NCBI GenBank assembly: GCA_009792885.1
Contig: WMCF01000008.1
Coordinates: forward strand, 19,147,578-19,211,577
Reading direction: 5' to 3'
Source of the DNA: Eremophila alpestris peregrina
Taxonomy: Eukaryota > Chordata > Aves > Passeriformes > Alaudidae
Length of the DNA stretch: 64,000 bases
Of this stretch, positions 61,297-64,000 are shown piece by piece. The position numbers and the translations under genes were made by a program. Positions within the stretch are counted from its first letter, which is position 1. Each line of letters starts with the position of its first letter. The notes below the pieces were generated by a model that ran no database searches, was not told where the DNA came from, and worked only from the letters and a program-made list of their open reading frames with translations.

Positions 61297-64000
61297 AGGC
61301 TTTCTCAAGATCCAGCTGTGTTACTGGCACTCTCCTTCACCAGCTTCCTGTAGGAAGTGTTTGTACCAGAGTGTTAAAGCTTCTGTCAGTTTTTCTTCTA
61401 GGTCTTTTGAGGACCCAGTTATATAGACTTAAGTGTGATGTGCACACAATCAACCATACTGAACTTCTAGCAATGTATTGCTATTATGTAGGTGCCACAC
61501 ATATGATATTTTATTCCAGGAGACTGGGAAAGGTACCCTATTTCTATATTCATTTAAAATCTCTTGAGTAGGGTGCAATTTTTCTTGAATTCTGTCTTGG
61601 TGAGGTAACCAGCTTGTTTTTTGTCTAAACTGTATACCCATGGGAGTGTTATTATCTGTCATACACTCAATATCAAGAGTTTTCTATTTCTCTTCTAACA
61701 GATTGAGACTGTTCAGGTGCTCAGAGCAATTGATGTAGTTAGTTGATGACAAAGGAAGGGAGCATGCACACTAAAACTGGAAATCCAGTCTGCTTTGACA
61801 GGGGGTATCTTTCAATCATTGGGATTTAAGGTGCATCAGTGCCCTTAAAGAGGAATATCTTATTTCCAAAAGTGTTACACATCTGAAAAAAAGTATCAGT
61901 TTTTCACTAATAACTTCTCTCTGTTCAGTGATTATAACTATCATAACATTTGTTATGTACGTTTTTATTATGTTAGTATGGTGTAACAATTTACCTGCTG
62001 ATTTTATACTGTCATAAAAGCACTGTAATTTATTGCATAAGTGGAGGTTTTCAGAATAGTGACAAACACTTGACCTGACAATAAAGCAGTTGCCAGTTCT
62101 CCTAAGCAGCAGGAACCATTAATGTTTAGCATGTTAGCCTCTGTAAGCTCCAGAATAGACTTGAAGACTTGCAATAAAAGTAGTTCAGAAACTGAAGCAT
62201 GATGCTTGATTTAGAATAATAATACTGACTTATTGGACTGCAGTGCAATACAGATTGGTGGTTTTCAGTGTTACGAGTTCATTGTGATCACAAGCAGAGC
62301 TATCTTAAGGTTTTGTTTATTTAAGTTAATATTTTGGCTCAGCTTGCTGTATTTTATTAATTCAGACAATAATCACCAAAAAGATTAAAGGTCAATTTCA
62401 GACCAGATGTTTCTTTCAGCTGTTCTTTGAAACAAATATTTTCTGTTTTATGAGTTGTTAAAATATCTTTACTGTGTCCATGTTAATTATATTGGTGTGA
62501 CTTTGTGGATTCTAAACTCTTACATTGGTGTAATAAATATTGGTTTTTCTTTATTGTAAGCTTTGTTTCTCACATGAGTATAGTACTATTAGTACTGTTG
62601 GAAGTAGAGTGAAATAATTTTTATCTTACACAAGTAGGTACCCATAACTTTTCATGTAACATATATGTTACTGCTGTTGAACAATGTTCACAAGTTGCAA
62701 ACAGGAACACAGCAGTTATGGGAAGCCAACCATCTTCAAAAGAAGATGAGGGTGATGTTGTTCTGATCAACCAGACATCAATATTTAAGAATTAAAGAGT
62801 GAGAACAATATCACCATATCTGTTCCTCCCCTTTGCTATGTGAACTTGTACTACCAGCTCTGCACTGAAAGAATAAATAAGTACTGGATGATACTTTCAT
62901 TTTTTTCTTAAAACTGGTGGCTGGATATGGACACCAAAGTGTTAAGTGCAGTGGAAAAATACATCCTGCTGCCCTGTTTCTGCAACATTTTTCTTGTATA
63001 AATAAACACTTTTTCATTAACTTTAAATAAGTAGATTCTTTACAGTTTTTGCTCTTCTAGGTGTGCTCAGTAGAGCAGGCAATTTCATTTTAAGAAACAT
63101 TCTAGCACCATAAGGAGTTACAGAAGAATTTTGGCTTCAGGGAAGGAGCTTCCCCATGCAGCAGCCCTCTGCATTTATTTTCAGATAGTGGGTAGTAAGT
63201 TTGGAAAGGAAATTGTCAACTCCATTGTTAATATCTGAATTTCAAAATAATTCTTAATCTGAACTTTTTATTAAGTCCCAGTTTGGGACTTAGGTGTATT
63301 AATGTATTTTTTCACTCTGGAAGTTGAATATTGCAAACTCAGCAATTCTTTCCTTAAGGCTGGGTGTTTTTTCCCTTCAGTAAACTACACTCAAATATTA
63401 CCTTTGTAATTTAGTGTTGTATTGTGCTATCCATTTAGACAATCAAGAGAGAGAATGTAACAAGAACACAAATTATTTTTTGGTGGGGGCTCTTCTTTAG
63501 TAGTAGAAATTTGAGGTTTGTAAAACCTGACCTGAGAGTTAAAATACAAATATTGAGCTGCAAAGGCTATGCAGCAGTGGAGTTTTCAGCTCTTAGGGGA
63601 GTTTAGGGAACCAAGTAGCAATGCCAAAAGCTCAAATAAACTCTCCCTAGCATTTTTCAGTGTAGTCTTAATCCTTTGTAAATGAACCAAGATATATGGG
63701 AATGAATGAGATTGCATTTATTGAAGGGCTGTGTCAGAACTAGGATAGGGGTGTGTAGTTTTCAAAACAGTTGGGGTTTTTTTTTTGGCACATTGTCTTG
63801 TATTTTTTTCAATGCTTGCATACTGAGACTTCACAGATTATTATTGCTCAGGGATTGTCATGGAATGGACCACTGAGAAATTCCAGTTGCATGGGAAGTT
63901 TTGAGTCATACACTTTGTACTCTTTAGTCTTCCGTCTTAAGAATTATGGGTTAAATGTACTGTGTAAAAAAATGAAGTGTGATGGTGACTTAAAAAGCCT

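Larger units (their letters stand above)
49362..64000 (+). other. WASL: WASL intron 1 (5' part, incomplete)
   Basis: It starts with the consensus donor GTAAGT and runs to the window end without a match to WASL exon 2, so intron 1 is at least 14.6 kb. The first 450 bp are GC-rich (end of the CpG island) and the rest is AT-rich. I recognised no nested gene, CR1 copy or LTR here. It holds a G-rich tract near 49.43 kb, an A15 run at 52629-52643 and a C-rich tract at 61.27 kb. The 129-codon open frame at 54575-54964 shows no recognisable motif. Confidence 0.85.

Noticed and set aside
61297..61360. WASL exon 2 after the polypyrimidine tract
   Set aside because: The translation after the AG does not resemble the next segment of the N-WASP WH1 domain, and stops occur in frame.

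Overview
This is vertebrate nuclear DNA, most likely from a bird. Three CR1 LINE fragments, including a 3' end about 700 bp long, together with sparse interspersed repeats, point to Sauropsida. Genes are split by GT-AG introns, and one housekeeping-type CpG island stands out against an AT-rich background. A crocodilian or turtle cannot be formally excluded.

Only two protein-coding genes can be supported. (1) On the minus strand, 9229-16317, is a complete three-exon coding sequence for a glycoside hydrolase family 56 hyaluronidase of 478 residues (306 + 30 + 142 codons). It has a signal peptide, the catalytic D-W-E motif, a C-terminal EGF-like module and a hydrophobic tail compatible with GPI anchoring. 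It is of the SPAM1 (PH-20)/HYAL4 type, and exons 2 and 3 resemble HYAL4 most. (2) On the plus strand, the first coding exon of WASL (N-WASP) lies at 49248-49361 inside a CpG island at about 48.3-49.8 kb. The window then ends inside WASL intron 1, which is at least 14.6 kb long. In human 7q31.3 the HYALP1/HYAL4/SPAM1 cluster lies next to WASL in the same divergent arrangement, so the synteny supports both calls. Only one hyaluronidase is visible here.

Layout: 1-9.2 kb, no recognisable gene, with small hairpins and tandem duplications; 9.2-16.3 kb, the hyaluronidase gene; 16.3-47.3 kb, intergenic DNA with three CR1 fragments (18.9, 21.8-22.5 and 25.6 kb), microsatellites and a 9-N assembly gap at 38.83 kb; 47.3-47.8 kb, a minus-strand LTR-like element of 564 bp bounded by an 8-bp inverted repeat; 48.3-49.8 kb, the WASL CpG island promoter with a 4-codon uORF, and WASL exon 1; 49.4-64 kb, WASL intron 1.

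I found no CRISPR array, operon, tRNA, rRNA or convincing new multi-gene system. The observations worth a second look are an extra cysteine beside the hyaluronidase active site, the LTR upstream of the WASL promoter, the WASL uORF, two G-quadruplex-prone tracts and one unexplained exon-like reading frame near 6.5 kb.
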